A DNA stretch of 51,680 nt, taken from Algoriphagus algorifonticola. Lineage in GTDB: Bacteria > Bacteroidota > Bacteroidia > Cytophagales > Cyclobacteriaceae. This document shows positions 51,205-51,680 of the stretch, piece after piece. Under the pieces are notes generated by a model, which ran no database searches, had not been told where the DNA came from, and saw only the letters and a list, made by a program, of their open reading frames with translations. The stretch is taken from assembly GCF_007655305.1 (NCBI RefSeq), contig NZ_VLOG01000047.1, forward strand, positions 1 through 51,680, given 5' to 3'. A program made the position numbers and the translations under genes. Positions within the stretch are counted from its first letter, which is position 1; every line of letters begins with the position of its first letter.

Positions 51205-51680
51205 ATGAATTACAAATCCAAATTTATTCTTTTCGGTTTTTCTCTGGTTTTATTGATTAGTTCCCCATCTATTTTTGCTCAAACCAACTCCCAAACCTTT
51301 ACCTCAAAAAATGCTGTTTACCTTGAAGTTGGAGGAAGTTCTGGAAGATATGCAATCAACTACAGCAAGATTTTTCATCAAAAAGGAAAGCTAAAATTGA
51401 ATGCCAGTGCTGGTTTTTCTATGTGGCGTAATAAAATAAATGATTTCAAAACGTATTGGCTTCCCGTTATTCCTTTGGAGGTTACTGCCTTATATGGCAA
51501 GTTAAACTATCATCTGGAAATGGGTTTTGGATTTACCTCACTCTTAGATAGAACTTTATTTTTTGATTCAGGATCATTAGAATTAGACGAAAAAGTTGTT
51601 TTTGATGCATTTATTCCTCTAAGAGTCGGATATCGATATCAAAAACCTGAAGGTGGATTCTTTTTTAGAATTGGTTATAC
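51205..51680 (+). CDS. small secreted beta-rich protein (tandem copy 2, cut by window end)
   Basis: Open from the ATG at 51205 through the window end (158 complete codons). A signal peptide (FSLVLLISSPSIFAQ) is followed by the same motifs as copy 1: VYLEVGGSSGRYAINYSKIF, LKLNASAGFSMW and FIPLRVGYRYQKPEGGFFF. The DNA is also similar across the shared region, so this is a recent tandem duplication with divergence in the middle. More copies may follow outside the window. Confidence 0.8.
   Translation, partial: MNYKSKFILFGFSLVLLISSPSIFAQTNSQTFTSKNAVYLEVGGSSGRYAINYSKIFHQKGKLKLNASAGFSMWRNKINDFKTYWLPVIPLEVTALYGKLNYHLEMGFGFTSLLDRTLFFDSGSLELDEKVVFDAFIPLRVGYRYQKPEGGFFFRIGY

Overview
The window looks like a chromosomal segment of a Bacteroidota bacterium, most likely order Cytophagales and close to Algoriphagus/Cyclobacterium (inference from gene content; no 16S is present). 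Pointers are the low-GC DNA, TAnnTTTG-type promoter boxes, a DUF5686 outer-membrane protein with a carboxypeptidase-regulatory-like domain, an NSS symporter with a tiny MetS partner, a DUF4332 protein, a permease fused to a DtxR domain, and many short-leader lipoproteins.

Layout. 0-6 kb: M28 peptidase, tRNA-modifying enzymes (a TruC-like pseudouridine synthase and MnmA), a MATE exporter and a lipoprotein. 6-12.7 kb: a CAP protein, an ACP-like protein without its serine, a Kef-type antiporter operon (CDGSH protein, KefF-like reductase, antiporter) behind a perfect 10-bp inverted repeat, and an NSS symporter overlapping a 34-residue MetS gene that is easily missed. 12.7-21.3 kb: GH32, two glycosyl-metabolism genes, the MlaE-F-D lipid transport operon, a 159-bp MITE-like element, a ROK/polyphosphate-glucokinase-like protein and an F420-oxidoreductase-like protein. 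21.6-29.9 kb: a defence island. 29.9-36.4 kb: an operon of a DtxR/MntR regulator, a Mn/Zn ABC transporter, a thioredoxin-like protein and mnmE. 36.4-36.7 kb: an AT-rich intergenic region with DnaA boxes, a candidate oriC. 36.7-51.7 kb: mostly plus-strand housekeeping genes (dapD, HerA-like ATPase, YhiN-type flavoprotein, HPt protein, YheT-type hydrolase, FMN glutamate-synthase-like protein, convergent lhgO), a large outer-membrane protein and a tandem pair of small secreted beta-rich proteins, the second cut by the window end.

The defence island has two parts on the minus strand. The first is a tightly coupled four-gene unit: a 1315-residue type IIG restriction-methylase (N-terminal PD-(D/E)XK, NPPY methylase, C-terminal specificity region), a TIR-domain protein, a protein joining an HExxH zincin to a GNAT-like domain, and a membrane-anchored TerB-like/PD-(D/E)XK protein. 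The TIR and HExxH-GNAT genes are far more AT-rich than the genes on either side, so they look like an inserted cargo pair. The unit is bracketed by an 11-bp direct repeat. The second part is a toxin / HTH antitoxin / SecB-like chaperone operon, a TAC-type system in the gene order known from Mycobacterium tuberculosis. The four-gene unit is the best candidate for an undescribed system.

Gene orientation switches near 36.4-37.8 kb. To the left 31 of 36 genes are on the minus strand; to the right of 37.8 kb 12 of 14 are on the plus strand. This fits bidirectional replication starting at the DnaA-box region.
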